DNA of 55,526 nt from Dehalococcoidia bacterium (GTDB lineage Bacteria; Chloroflexota; Dehalococcoidia; Tepidiformales; Tepidiformaceae): NCBI GenBank assembly GCA_020850615.1, contig JADZEI010000024.1:1-55526 (forward strand), given 5' to 3'. The notes under the pieces were generated by a model. That model did not search any database, had not been told where the DNA came from, and was given only the letters and a program-made list of their open reading frames with translations. Within the stretch, counting starts at the first letter, position 1; every line of letters starts with the position of its first letter. Both the position numbers and the translations under genes were made by a program. This document shows positions 33,158 through 41,171 of this stretch, one piece after another.

Positions 33158-33367
33158 ATGGCCAGTGGCGCCTGTGACACGTGCGGCAAGACGACTCGTT
33201 TCGGCCGCCATATCCGACACCAGCACAGCGGCCGTTGGGAGCGCAAGGCCCCGAAGAAGAGCCGTACCTTCCAGCCAAACGTCAACAAGCACCGGATCAT
33301 GATCGACGGGCAGTACCACCGCCTGAACATCTGCACCCGCTGCCTGCGCACGCTCGTCAAGATCTGA
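33158..33367 (+). CDS. rpmB: 50S ribosomal protein L28
   Basis: A 69-residue ribosomal protein with the zinc-binding form of L28: CDTC near the N-terminus and CTRC near the C-terminus, with RHIRHQHSGRWERKAP and RTFQPNVNKHRI between. The ATG at 33158 follows AAAGG. An efficient terminator follows, so it is monocistronic. Confidence 0.96.
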   Translation: MASGACDTCGKTTRFGRHIRHQHSGRWERKAPKKSRTFQPNVNKHRIMIDGQYHRLNICTRCLRTLVKI

Positions 33368-33391
33368 CGTTCGAGCTCCGCACCCATCCCG

Positions 33392-33420
33392 AGGAGGCCG
33401 GCCGCAAGCCGGCCTCCTTT
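33392..33420 (+). terminator. Rho-independent terminator of rpmB
   Basis: An 11-bp perfect stem (AGGAGGCCGGC with GCCGGCCTCCT) with a CGCAA loop, ending in TTT. It lies 24 nt past the rpmB stop. Confidence 0.85.
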
Positions 33421-33933
33421 GCGTCCCCGGGCGGCCGCGAAATCGGGGTGTGGTGAGCACACGCACGAAGCGTGTGGCGCGGTGTGGTCCGGCGTGTGAC
33501 GGACCCGGCGACGGCGCGGCGGAGTGTGTCCGGGCATGTGGCCAACGCTGCGACGAGGCGCCCGGCGCCATCGCCGGTGCGCTGAGCTGTGGCCCTGTTG
33601 AGCGGCCGGTGAGCGACCCGCGTGGCACCTGATGTGGGCGGGCGGAGGGCCTGGTGTGGCGGGCCGTGTGGCGCTGGTGAGCAAGCGGCATGGAGCGATG
33701 GTGGGGCGAGCCGGGGCGGAGCTGCGATGGCAAGTTGGCGTCGCCGGGCGCGACACCTCCCCGCCACGGCACCGGGAACTGGGAACCGGGAACCCGCCGC
33801 GCGGGCACGGGGCACGGGGCACTGGGCACGGGGCACTCAACCTCAGCACCCAGCACTCAGCACTCGGCGCTGCCGCCCCCAGCACTTCCCCCCGCACCCT
33901 GCTACGCTCCGCGCCACACACACGGAGGGACTC
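33421..33933 (+). other. 0.5-kb non-coding region with TGTGG cluster and short word repeats
   Basis: No credible gene. Eight TGTGG words, all on the plus strand, occur at 33449, 33473, 33483, 33537, 33588, 33633, 33655 and 33667. Farther right come runs of GGGAACT/GGGAACC (33775-33800), GGGCACG/GGGCACT (33797-33833) and CAGCACC/CAGCACT (33844-33866) words. The region is strongly G-rich and begins about 2 kb right of the G/C-bias switch. A TGCTACGCT extended -10 at 33900-33908 probably serves the nitroreductase gene. Confidence 0.5.
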
Positions 33934-34557
33934 ATGGACGTCTTCCAGGCGATGGTCGAAATGCGGGCGATGCGGCGGCTCAAGCCCGACCCGGTGCCCG
34001 CGGACCTCATCCGCGAGGTCATCACCTATGCGACCCACGCGCCGTCGGGGTCGAACTCGCAGGGCTGGCGCTTCGTCGTCGTCACCGACCCGGCGAAGCG
34101 CGCCGCCATCGGCGAGTACTACCGCCAGGCGGTCGACAACTACCTGGCGACGATGAACACGGCACCGCTGCCGCACCAGACGCGCGACGAGTGGGAGCGG
34201 CTCTGCGCGGCGGTGCGCTGGCAGGGCGACCACGTGGGCGAGGCGCCGGTGCTGATCTTCCCCTGCCTGAAGGGCGCCCGGCGGGGCCTGGAGCACGCGA
34301 CGGCGAGCCGCGCGCTCGCGGCGAGCGTCTACCCCGCGGTCGAGAACCTGCTCCTCGCCTGCCGGGCGAAGGGGCTGGGGGCGACGCTGACGACGCTCCA
34401 CTTCGGGCACGAAGCGGCGATCGACGAGCTGCTCGGGCTGCCCGCAGACGCGGCAACGTTCGCGATGATCCCGGTGGGCTACCCGATGGGGAACTTCGGC
34501 CCGACGCGACGGCTGCCGGTGGAGACGGTCATCGGCTGGGACGGCTGGGGCGAGTAG
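33934..34557 (+). CDS. Nitroreductase-family flavoprotein
   Basis: A 207-residue FMN-dependent oxidoreductase. The N-terminal MRAMRRLKPDPVP is the FMN-phosphate Arg region; APSGSNSQGWRFVVV and the C-terminal GYPMGNFGPTRR are also characteristic. The ATG at 33934 is preceded by GGAGGG. The next gene follows after 2 nt and encodes a luciferase-like F420/flavin oxidoreductase, so the two probably share a redox pathway. The substrate is not deducible. Confidence 0.88.
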   Translation: MDVFQAMVEMRAMRRLKPDPVPADLIREVITYATHAPSGSNSQGWRFVVVTDPAKRAAIGEYYRQAVDNYLATMNTAPLPHQTRDEWERLCAAVRWQGDHVGEAPVLIFPCLKGARRGLEHATASRALAASVYPAVENLLLACRAKGLGATLTTLHFGHEAAIDELLGLPADAATFAMIPVGYPMGNFGPTRRLPVETVIGWDGWGE

Positions 34558-34559
34558 CG

Positions 34560-35498
34560 ATGAAGTTTGGCCTGCACATCGGCCAGCAGAACATCACGAT
34601 CGATGAGTGCCGGCGCATGTGGCGCTGGGCCGACACCGCCGGCTTCGACTGGGTCGACGTCTGGGACCACTTCTACGAGGCGCCGCCGGTCGACGGCAAC
34701 GGGAGCTGCTTCGAGGCGACGACCTGCATGGCCGCGATCGCCTGCGAGACGGCGAGCTGCCGGATCGGCGTGCTCGTGCTCGGGATGAACTACCGCCACC
34801 CGGCGGTGCTGGCGAACGCGCTCGTGACGATCGACCACCTCAGCGGCGGGCGGCTCGAAATCGGGCTCGGGGCGGGCTGGCACGAACCGGAGTACCGCGC
34901 CTACGGCATCCCCTTCCGACCGATCAAGGAGCGAATGGACATGCTCGAAGAGGGCGTCCAGGTGGTGCGGCTGTTGACGACGCAGGACCGCTCGGACTTC
35001 GAGGGGCAGTACTACCGGCTCGAAAACGCGGCCTGCAATCCGAAGCCGGTGCAGGCCCGGCCGCGGATCTGGGTCGGGGGGCGGGGCGAGAAGCGCACGC
35101 TACGGATCGCCGCCCGCCACGCCGACGGCTGGAACGTGCCCTACGTCTCGCCGGACGAGTACCGGCGGCTCTCGGGCGTGCTGGATGAGTGGTGCGAGAA
35201 GGAAGGCCGCGACCCGGCAGAGATCGAGCGCAACGTGAACCTGAGCTTCCACATGGCCGCGAGCCCGGCGGCGGCGCACGTGGACTGGGCCGAGCGGCAC
35301 TTCGTCGAGACCTGGGGTCCGGCCGCGGAGCCGATGCGGAGCGCGGGCGTCGTGATCGGCACGCCCGACCAGGCGATCGAGCTGGTGGGGCGCTACAAGG
35401 AGGCGGGCGCGGCGCGCGTGAACATCGCAATCCGGCCGCCGGTCGACTGGGACGCGCTGCAGGCCTGGACCGGGGAGGTGATTCAGGCGTTCGCCTGA
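34560..35498 (+). CDS. LLM-class (luciferase-like) F420/flavin-dependent oxidoreductase
   Basis: A 312-residue TIM-barrel enzyme. Characteristic segments are the start MKFGLHIGQQN, FDWVDVWDHF, NYRHPAVLANALVTIDHLSGGRLEIGLGAGWHEPEY, RPRIWVGGRGEKRTLRIAARHADGWN and a C-terminal IRPP. This version resembles F420-dependent TIGR03560-like proteins, common in Actinobacteria and Chloroflexota. Translationally close to the nitroreductase. It ends 16 nt inside the 3' end of the opposite-strand GT87 gene. Confidence 0.9.
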   Translation: MKFGLHIGQQNITIDECRRMWRWADTAGFDWVDVWDHFYEAPPVDGNGSCFEATTCMAAIACETASCRIGVLVLGMNYRHPAVLANALVTIDHLSGGRLEIGLGAGWHEPEYRAYGIPFRPIKERMDMLEEGVQVVRLLTTQDRSDFEGQYYRLENAACNPKPVQARPRIWVGGRGEKRTLRIAARHADGWNVPYVSPDEYRRLSGVLDEWCEKEGRDPAEIERNVNLSFHMAASPAAAHVDWAERHFVETWGPAAEPMRSAGVVIGTPDQAIELVGRYKEAGAARVNIAIRPPVDWDALQAWTGEVIQAFA

Positions 35499-36661
35499 CT
35501 TCGTGCGGGCCCGGGCCGGCCGCGGGGGACGGCCGCGGCCCGGGCAGCGATTGCGGGGTGCAGGGCCAGCCCTCCGAAAAGGAGCACGCCCAGCGCGTAG
35601 ACCGACCCCGCCAGCACCGCTACCGCCCCGCCGCGGGGGTCGAGCTCGAGCACGAGGGGGTAGGGCACGGCGAGGAGAAGCACCGCGGGCAGGGACCGCC
35701 GCCAGCCGTGCGCGAAGAGCGCGGGCAGGAGGAGCAGGGTGTAGCCGGGCCAGGTGATCGGCCCGGCGAGCAAGGCCAGCACCAGGGCGAGGATGCTCAC
35801 GCACGGCCGGGCCGGCCGGCGCCGCCAGGTGACGGCCGCGGCGGCGGCGATGGCGACGCCGGTCATGGCCAGCGCGGCTTCGTCCACCTCGAGGCGGCCG
35901 CACAGCGCCAGGAAGGAGCTGTTGCCCGGCCAGGTGTTCGCGGGGAGCAGGCCGGGGGTCGCGGCGAGCCAGGATCGGTAGACCCCGGGCCCCTCCAGGG
36001 CGAGCGGGACGGCCCAGAGCGCCGCGGCGACGAGGAGTCCGGTCCCGCCGGCGCGCCAGTCCCGGCGGAGGAGGAGCAGCAGCGGCCAGAGCGCGAACTG
36101 CGGCTTGACCGCCGCGACCAGGCCCAGAGCCAGGCCGGCGCGCCAGTCGTCGCGGTCGCGGAGGAGGAGCCACGCGACGGTGGCCGCGAGGGCGAGGAAG
36201 AGGTAGACCTGCCCGAGCTCGAGGGTGTGCCAGAGCCCGGCGAGGCCGAGTGCCCAGAGGGCAGCGCTGGTCTGCTCGCGCGGGTAGGCGCGCAGGAGCA
36301 GCGCGACCGCCAGGACGAACGCGGCCAGGCCGGCGGCCACCCAGAGGTCGCGGGCGAGCGCGGGCTCCAGGCGGGCGAGCAGCTGGAACGGGTAGACCGA
36401 CACCGGTGGGTTCAGGTTCGGCGCCGGGACCGCGTCCGGCCCCAGGCGGAAGGTGCGCTCGTAGACGGCGTAGGGGTCGAGCCCGTGGTTGGCGGCGTCG
36501 CCGCTCGCCCAGAACGAGCCGAAGTCGAGCAGGCCCCGCTCCGCGCGGAGCGCCCAGCGCGCCCCCGCGACCGCCAGGACCGCCACCGCGACGAGGTCGA
36601 ACAGGAGCCAAGCCCGGGGCAGGCCGGGCAGCGCCCGCGCGGGCAATGCAACACGCGCCAT
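35483..36661 (-). CDS. Glycosyltransferase family 87-like membrane protein
   Basis: A 392-residue polytopic protein of the GT87/DUF2029 type, which transfers mannose or other sugars from polyprenyl carriers outside the membrane. Typical features are DFGSFWASGDAANHGLDPYAVYE in the first loop, NLNPPVSVYPFQLLA, LELGQVYLFLALAATVAW, VKPQFALWPLLLLLRR and SWLAATPG. About ten helices. The 3' end overlaps the LLM gene and includes the strong hairpin at 35509-35545. Confidence 0.8.
   Translation of the reverse strand: MARVALPARALPGLPRAWLLFDLVAVAVLAVAGARWALRAERGLLDFGSFWASGDAANHGLDPYAVYERTFRLGPDAVPAPNLNPPVSVYPFQLLARLEPALARDLWVAAGLAAFVLAVALLLRAYPREQTSAALWALGLAGLWHTLELGQVYLFLALAATVAWLLLRDRDDWRAGLALGLVAAVKPQFALWPLLLLLRRDWRAGGTGLLVAAALWAVPLALEGPGVYRSWLAATPGLLPANTWPGNSSFLALCGRLEVDEAALAMTGVAIAAAAAVTWRRRPARPCVSILALVLALLAGPITWPGYTLLLLPALFAHGWRRSLPAVLLLAVPYPLVLELDPRGGAVAVLAGSVYALGVLLFGGLALHPAIAARAAAVPRGRPGPARSQANA
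35509..35545. terminator. Very GC-rich hairpin at convergent gene ends
   Basis: GCCCGGGCCG (35509-35518) pairs perfectly with CGGCCCGGGC (35536-35545), with further inner pairing. It follows the LLM stop by 10 nt and lies in the last codons of the GT87 gene. No T-run, so termination is a guess. Confidence 0.35.
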
Positions 36662-36766
36662 CGCCGGGGACGGTACCGGTGGTCCGGCGCGCGGGCGGCA
36701 ACGCGGCGCGCTGGCCGGCTATCGAAGCGCTCGCAAATGCGCGATGACCCGAGCGGCGGGCCGGGG

Positions 36767-36772
36767 TACGCT
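36767..36772 (+). promoter_or_regulatory. -10 element, leaderless start of ispD
   Basis: TACGCT, with a 6-nt gap to the ATG at 36779. No Shine-Dalgarno. Confidence 0.4.
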
Positions 36773-36778
36773 CGGGGC

Positions 36779-37453
36779 ATGGACGTGGACGCGGTTATCG
36801 TCGCGGCGGGGCGCTCGGCGCGCTTCGGAGAGCAGGACAAGCTGCTCGCGGAGCTGGGCGGGCGCCCGGTGCTGGGCTGGTCGCTCGCGGCCTTCGAGGC
36901 AGCCGATGGGATCGGCCGGGTCGTGCTCGTGGCGGCGCCCGGGCGGGAGGCGGAGCTCGAGGCGATCGCCCGGAAGTACGCCCCCGCGCGGCTGGCCGCG
37001 GTCGTAGCCGGGGGCGCGCGGCGGCGGGACAGCGTCGAGGCCGGGCTGCGGGCCTGCCGCACGCGCTACGTGGCGATCCACGACGGGGCGCGGCCGCTGA
37101 TCACGCCCGCGGACATCGCGCGGGTGGTGGCGGCGGCGGAGGGCGGGCCGGGGGCGATCGCGGCGACACCGGTGACGGACACGATCAAGGACGTGGTGGA
37201 CGGGCGGGTGACCGGGCACCCGACGCGGGCGCGGCTCTGGGCGGCGCAGACGCCGCAGGTGGTGCTCCGCCAGGCCTGGCTCGACGCGGCGGCGCGGGGC
37301 GACGACGACGAGACGGACGACGCGGCGATGCTCTCGCGCCTCGGACTGGAGTGCCGGGTGGTGGACACGGGCCCGGAGAACCTGAAGGTGACGCGGCCGG
37401 CCGACCTGCTCGTCGCCGCCGCGATCCTGGCGCAACGGGGGGTGGTGGCGTGA
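36779..37453 (+). CDS. ispD: 2-C-methyl-D-erythritol 4-phosphate cytidylyltransferase
   Basis: A 224-residue enzyme of the MEP isoprenoid pathway that forms CDP-ME from MEP and CTP. It shows the nucleotide-binding start VIVAAGRSARFGEQDKLLAELGGRPVLGW, RDSVEAGL, HDGARPLIT and AATPVTDTIKDV, then WAAQTPQVVLRQAW and a C-terminal DTGPENLKVTRPADL. The usual PKQ in the first loop is QDK. Its TGA overlaps the GTG start of ispF. Confidence 0.93.
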   Translation: MDVDAVIVAAGRSARFGEQDKLLAELGGRPVLGWSLAAFEAADGIGRVVLVAAPGREAELEAIARKYAPARLAAVVAGGARRRDSVEAGLRACRTRYVAIHDGARPLITPADIARVVAAAEGGPGAIAATPVTDTIKDVVDGRVTGHPTRARLWAAQTPQVVLRQAWLDAAARGDDDETDDAAMLSRLGLECRVVDTGPENLKVTRPADLLVAAAILAQRGVVA

Positions 37454-37929
37454 TCCGGGTGGGGATCGGCGAAGACCTGCACCGCGTCGACGACGGGCGG
37501 ACGCTCGTCCTCGGGGGGGTGATCATCGAAGAGGGCCCGGGACTCGCGGGCCACAGCGACGCGGACGTCCTCCTGCACGCGATCACAGATGCGGTCCTGG
37601 GGGCGGCGGCGCTGGGCGACATCGGCGGCTACTTCCCGCCGGGCGACCCGCGCTACGCGCACGCGGACAGCGCGGACTTCCTGCGCAAGGCACTGGCGCT
37701 CGCGGGCGAGGCGGGCTGGCAGCTCGTGAACGTGGACGCGACGGTGCGGACCGAGCGGCCGAAGCTGGCGCCCTACATCGCCCACATCCGCGAGCGGGTG
37801 GCGGAGATCGCCGGGGTGGAGGTGGACGCGGTCAGCGTGAAGGCGAAAACCGCGGAGGGGCTGGACGCGGTGGGCCGGGGCGAGGCGATGGCGGCGACGG
37901 CGGCGGTGCTGCTCGAGCGGGCGGGCTAG
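37450..37929 (+). CDS. ispF: 2-C-methyl-D-erythritol 2,4-cyclodiphosphate synthase
   Basis: A 159-residue trimeric Zn enzyme that cyclises CDP-ME 2-phosphate. The DxH metal motif is in GEDLHR at residues 8-10, followed by LAGHSDADVLLHAITDAVLGAAALGDIG, FPPGDPRYAHADS and VKAKTAEGLDAVGRGE. It is GTGA-coupled to ispD. IspE, the step between, is not in the window. Confidence 0.95.
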   Translation: MIRVGIGEDLHRVDDGRTLVLGGVIIEEGPGLAGHSDADVLLHAITDAVLGAAALGDIGGYFPPGDPRYAHADSADFLRKALALAGEAGWQLVNVDATVRTERPKLAPYIAHIRERVAEIAGVEVDAVSVKAKTAEGLDAVGRGEAMAATAAVLLERAG

Positions 37930-38135
37930 TCCCCGGCGTCGTCACCGTCGTCGCCGTCCTGGCGCTGGAAGAAGGCCAGGTAGGCGATCGGCAGGAGACC
38001 GGCGGAGTTGACGATCAGGAGGGGCATGACCCAGCGGCGCTGGCCGTTGCGGACGGCCTTCCAGACGGCGATCGCCTTCCAGGTGGTGTCCCAGAGGGCG
38101 AGGATCCCGATGAGCGAGCGAGGCGGGCGCTTCAT
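37926..38135 (-). CDS. Small DUF5652-like membrane protein
   Basis: A 69-residue protein with a amphipathic WDTTWKAIAVWKAVRNGQ segment and one helix (MPLLIVNSAGLLPIAYLAFF), then an acidic tail. It resembles DUF5652 proteins of unknown role. The ATG at 38135 follows GACAAT by 6 nt. It overlaps ispF by 4 nt tail to tail. Confidence 0.65.
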   Translation of the reverse strand: MKRPPRSLIGILALWDTTWKAIAVWKAVRNGQRRWVMPLLIVNSAGLLPIAYLAFFQRQDGDDGDDAGD

Positions 38136-38141
38136 CGCGCC

Positions 38142-38147
38142 ATTGTC
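38142..38147 (-). promoter_or_regulatory. -10 element, leaderless start of DUF5652-like gene
   Basis: Minus-strand GACAAT, with a 6-nt gap to the ATG at 38135. Confidence 0.35.
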
Positions 38148-38188
38148 GAGCGGTGGCGCGGGATTGTCGATGCGCCGGGCCGGCCAAT

Positions 38189-39313
38189 TCAGCGGGCCGG
38201 GGAGAGCGGGCACTGGCCGCAGCGGCCGCGGGTGCAGTAATCGGCGTGGAGGAGGAGGCCGCCCTGGAGCGCGCGGGCGGTCGCGAACGGCTTCGGCGCG
38301 GCGCCCGCGCCCAGCCAGCCTTCGAGGCGGCGCAGCTTGCCGTAGGTGCCGGGACCGGGGAGGGCGGCGAAGGCGGCGGCGATGTCCTCTTCGGACCAGG
38401 CGCCGGATGCCAGGGCAACGGGGAGGACGGCATTGACGGCGAGCTCGATCGCGGCCGCGCGGCCGATGCCGGGCTGGCGGAGGGCGGGGAGCAGGGCGGC
38501 CGGGATGAGGGCCGGCGGGAACCCGGCGATGACGCCGGGCCAGAGGGCGGCGACGAGGGTGCCGGCGGCTTCGAGGCGGCGGGCGGGCTGGGCCATGGGG
38601 CGGAGACCGGCGCGGCGGAGGCTGAGGCGGGCGGCGGCGCCCTTGAGCTCGGCGGTGATGGCGAGGGGGCGTGGGGCGGACGTCCCGGCGGCGCGTTCGA
38701 GGAGGGCGGCGAGGGGGAGGGAGCGGGCGAGGGAGGCGAAGGCGGCGCGGTTGGCGCTGCCGGCGAGCGTCTCGAGGGCGAGGGTGTAGACGGCCTGGCC
38801 GGGGCCCGACGCGGCAACGAGCGGGGCCACGCGGGCGGCCTTGCTGCGGAGGCGGCGCTCGCCCAGCCGGTGGAGGGCGGGCGCCGGGTCCTGGCCGCGG
38901 GCGGCGGCGAGGGCGCAGGGCGGGGTGAAGGGCGGCGGGAAGGCGTGGGCGCCGGGTTCGCGGAGGACGAGCACGGGGATGGCGCGGCCGCTGGCGTGGA
39001 GGGTCGAGAGGGCGCCGGTGTCGTTTTCGGCGACGACGTGGAGGACGACGCCGGCGTAGGCCGGGTCCCCGGCGTGGCCGTGCGCCCGCCAGCCGCTGGC
39101 GCGGAGGTGGAGCTCGACGTGGCCGCGGAGGACGTCCCCGCCGGCGTCGAGGATGGCATCGCGGAAGTCCGGTCCGGAGGCGCCGCCGGGGACGCCGGGG
39201 AAGATGACGCGGAGGGTGCGGCCGTCTTCGAGGCGGAGGGCGCCGGCGAGGCCGCTGCCCCAGCGGGCGGCGAGCGCGGCTTCGCCGCTGGCGGCGGCAG
39301 CAAGAAGGCTCAC
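38189..39313 (-). CDS. DUF2851 family protein
   Basis: A 374-residue protein of unknown function. Family-type motifs are SGPDFRDAILDAGGDVLRGHVELHLRASGWRAHGH and DPAYAGVVLHVVAEND in the N-terminal third, a long helical middle, and a C-terminal cysteine cluster (YCTRGRCGQCPLS) likely to bind metal. The GTG start overlaps the stop of the XRE regulator (GTGA). The coupling to a DNA-binding protein is the only functional hint. Confidence 0.8.
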   Translation of the reverse strand: MSLLAAAASGEAALAARWGSGLAGALRLEDGRTLRVIFPGVPGGASGPDFRDAILDAGGDVLRGHVELHLRASGWRAHGHAGDPAYAGVVLHVVAENDTGALSTLHASGRAIPVLVLREPGAHAFPPPFTPPCALAAARGQDPAPALHRLGERRLRSKAARVAPLVAASGPGQAVYTLALETLAGSANRAAFASLARSLPLAALLERAAGTSAPRPLAITAELKGAAARLSLRRAGLRPMAQPARRLEAAGTLVAALWPGVIAGFPPALIPAALLPALRQPGIGRAAAIELAVNAVLPVALASGAWSEEDIAAAFAALPGPGTYGKLRRLEGWLGAGAAPKPFATARALQGGLLLHADYCTRGRCGQCPLSPAR

Positions 39314-39570
39314 GGCGCGGGCTCGTCCTCGCCGGGGGGCGGGTCGTAGGTGGCGGAGCGTTCGAGGAGGGTGAGGAGGCGGGCGCTGGCGCCGCGGGGC
39401 TGGTACCGGCCCGTCTCCCACTCGCTGATCGTTTGCTGGCGGACGCCGAGCTCGCGCGAGAGGCCCGCCTGGGTCAGGCCGAGGGCGGCGCGGAGGCCGG
39501 CCACGCGCGCGGCCGTCCAGGGCGCGGGCTTGCCGGGGGGCGCCGGGTCGTAGGGTGAGGGCGATTCCAT
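39310..39570 (-). CDS. XRE-family helix-turn-helix regulator
   Basis: An 86-residue protein with a single Cro/C1-type HTH (about residues 20-70): RAALGLTQAGLSRELGVRQQTISEWETGRYQPRG. No sensor domain. It is coupled to the DUF2851 gene. It may autoregulate from the region just upstream, where no clear operator palindrome was found. Confidence 0.88.
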   Translation of the reverse strand: MESPSPYDPAPPGKPAPWTAARVAGLRAALGLTQAGLSRELGVRQQTISEWETGRYQPRGASARLLTLLERSATYDPPPGEDEPAP

Positions 39571-39641
39571 ATCCGGTACCGTGTAAGGTGGGGCGTGGCA
39601 GGAGCGGTGTCAATGGGTGGGGGGCGCGACCGATGCGCCGC

Positions 39642-40586
39642 CTATGGCGGGGCGGCGAAGAGCCAGCCGCCGCCGGCGAAGCCCGGCTCGCGCGTCGGGC
39701 AGAGGAGCCCGGACTCGCCGGCGCGGCGGATGGTGTAGTGGAGGTGGGGCGCTTCGCTGTAGCCGGTGTCGCCGCTCATGCCGATGACGTCGCCGGCGCG
39801 GACCAGCCAGCGGGCGACGATGGTTGCGGTGCGGAAGTCGCGGAGGGGCTGGAACGCGGCCACCAGGGCGGGGCCCGGCGCGAAACCGTCGATGAAGGCA
39901 TCGGGCGGGACGAGCGCCGCCGTGGCGGCGAGCTCCAGGTGGGCGTAGTCCGTGACGAAGGCGTCGTTCGCGACCCGGACGGAGACGCCCTGGCCGCCGC
40001 CGGGCCCGGGGAAGGGCACGACCGGCGCGTTCGCACGGTCCGGGTTGCCGAGGTAGGGCTCGCGGCTGACGCCGTAGACGTCGAACGGGTTCGCGACGGT
40101 GACCACGCGGAGCTCGGCCGTGCCGTCCATCGTCGCGCGGATGGGCGTGCCGGCGGGGATGTACCAGTCGGCGGCGGGCTGGCCCTCGTACTCGACATGG
40201 ACGCGGGCGTTCCAGCCGCAGCGGTTGGCGGCGACGGGGTCGGCGGAAGGCTGGTCGTCGCGGGAGTAGGCGAGGGCGGTGGGCCCTTCCCCCCAGGCGA
40301 TGGCGCGGGCGCCCACAGCGCCGCGGACGATACCGAGCGGCGTCGCGGGGTCGAGCGGGAAGCCCACGGGTTCGAGGCGGGCCGCCGTGGGCGTGGGCGT
40401 GGGGGTCGCTGTCGCGGGCGGGGTGGGCGACGGCGTGGGTGTCGCGGTTGCTGTGGCAGTCGGCGTCGCCGGGAGCGGTGTCGCGGCGGTCGGCGGCGTC
40501 GGGGTGGGGGTGCGCGCGGGCGGGGCGGAGCTGCCGCGACAGGCCGCGGCGAGGGCAGCCAGCGCGGGCAGGGCGGCGCCGAGCAC
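39642..40586 (-). CDS. M23-like metallopeptidase lipoprotein
   Basis: A 314-residue protein with a lipobox-type signal (LAALAAAC) and a long Thr/Pro linker (TPTPTP and TATATPTPSP, about residues 25-70). A C-terminal domain follows with AGDVIGMSGDTGYSEAPHLHYTI, the HxH and SGDTG turns of M23 LytM-type peptidases. It probably acts on cell-wall peptides outside the membrane. The upstream-most zinc ligand is not clear, so it may be degenerate. The only canonical start is the GTG at 40586; an upstream RR-containing n-region suggests a non-standard earlier start. Confidence 0.75.
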   Translation of the reverse strand: MLGAALPALAALAAACRGSSAPPARTPTPTPPTAATPLPATPTATATATPTPSPTPPATATPTPTPTAARLEPVGFPLDPATPLGIVRGAVGARAIAWGEGPTALAYSRDDQPSADPVAANRCGWNARVHVEYEGQPAADWYIPAGTPIRATMDGTAELRVVTVANPFDVYGVSREPYLGNPDRANAPVVPFPGPGGGQGVSVRVANDAFVTDYAHLELAATAALVPPDAFIDGFAPGPALVAAFQPLRDFRTATIVARWLVRAGDVIGMSGDTGYSEAPHLHYTIRRAGESGLLCPTREPGFAGGGWLFAAPP

Positions 40587-40621
40587 CGCCCTGCGCGTGT
40601 GGCGCCGGGGGGCGGGCGAGC

Positions 40622-41038
40622 TCAGCGGAAGAGGCCTCGCAGGGCTCGCATGACGATCCAGAAGGCGACCGCCCCGACGGCGACGAGCGGGATGAGGGCG
40701 GCCGGGTCCTTGATCCGGACGAAGCGGGCCTCGCCGCCGGTGACCTCGATGTAGCCGAGGGGGCTGGCGGTCGCGCCTCCACCACCGCCCGAGCCTTCCC
40801 CGCCTTCGGAGCCGCCCTCGCTGGTCTCGCCGCCGCGGCCACCACCGCCGCCGAAGCCGTAGCGGACCTTCGCCACGGGGATGACGGTGATGCCGTCGCG
40901 GTCGACGGGTTCGCCGAAGACGGCGCGGGCGGTGGCGGAGGCGCCGAGGCGGTCGGCGAGCGCGGAGACCAGGCGGTCGGCGGCGGAGGTGGAGTCCTCC
41001 TCCACGTCGCGAATCACATCATCGAGGCCGGCGGACAT
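40622..41038 (-). CDS. GerW/YtfJ-like protein with C-terminal helix
   Basis: A 138-residue protein of the GerW (YtfJ) type: VFGEPVDRDGITVIPVAKVRYGFGGG, then a Gly/Ser/Glu-rich loop and GYIEVTGGEARFVRI. A C-terminal hydrophobic helix (ALIPLVAVGAVAFWIVMRAL) anchors it. In Bacillus the protein is needed for germination, but homologues are widespread in non-sporulators and no sporulation gene is near. GGAG precedes the ATG. Confidence 0.8.
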   Translation of the reverse strand: MSAGLDDVIRDVEEDSTSAADRLVSALADRLGASATARAVFGEPVDRDGITVIPVAKVRYGFGGGGGRGGETSEGGSEGGEGSGGGGGATASPLGYIEVTGGEARFVRIKDPAALIPLVAVGAVAFWIVMRALRGLFR

Positions 41039-41171
41039 GGCGTGCTCCGGGGCGATGTGCCCATCGCTCCACTGTCGCGCGCGGGGCGGCCGCCCCGCAA
41101 GCCCCCACCGGGGCAATGTGAGGCGGGTCACACTGGCGGCTTTCGTTCCTCGAACCGGGGGAGGCGCTACC

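Noticed and set aside
33421-33933. A CRISPR array or tRNA cluster in the repeat-rich gap
   Set aside because: The repeats are contiguous 5-7 nt words without uniform spacers, and no cloverleaf could be drawn.
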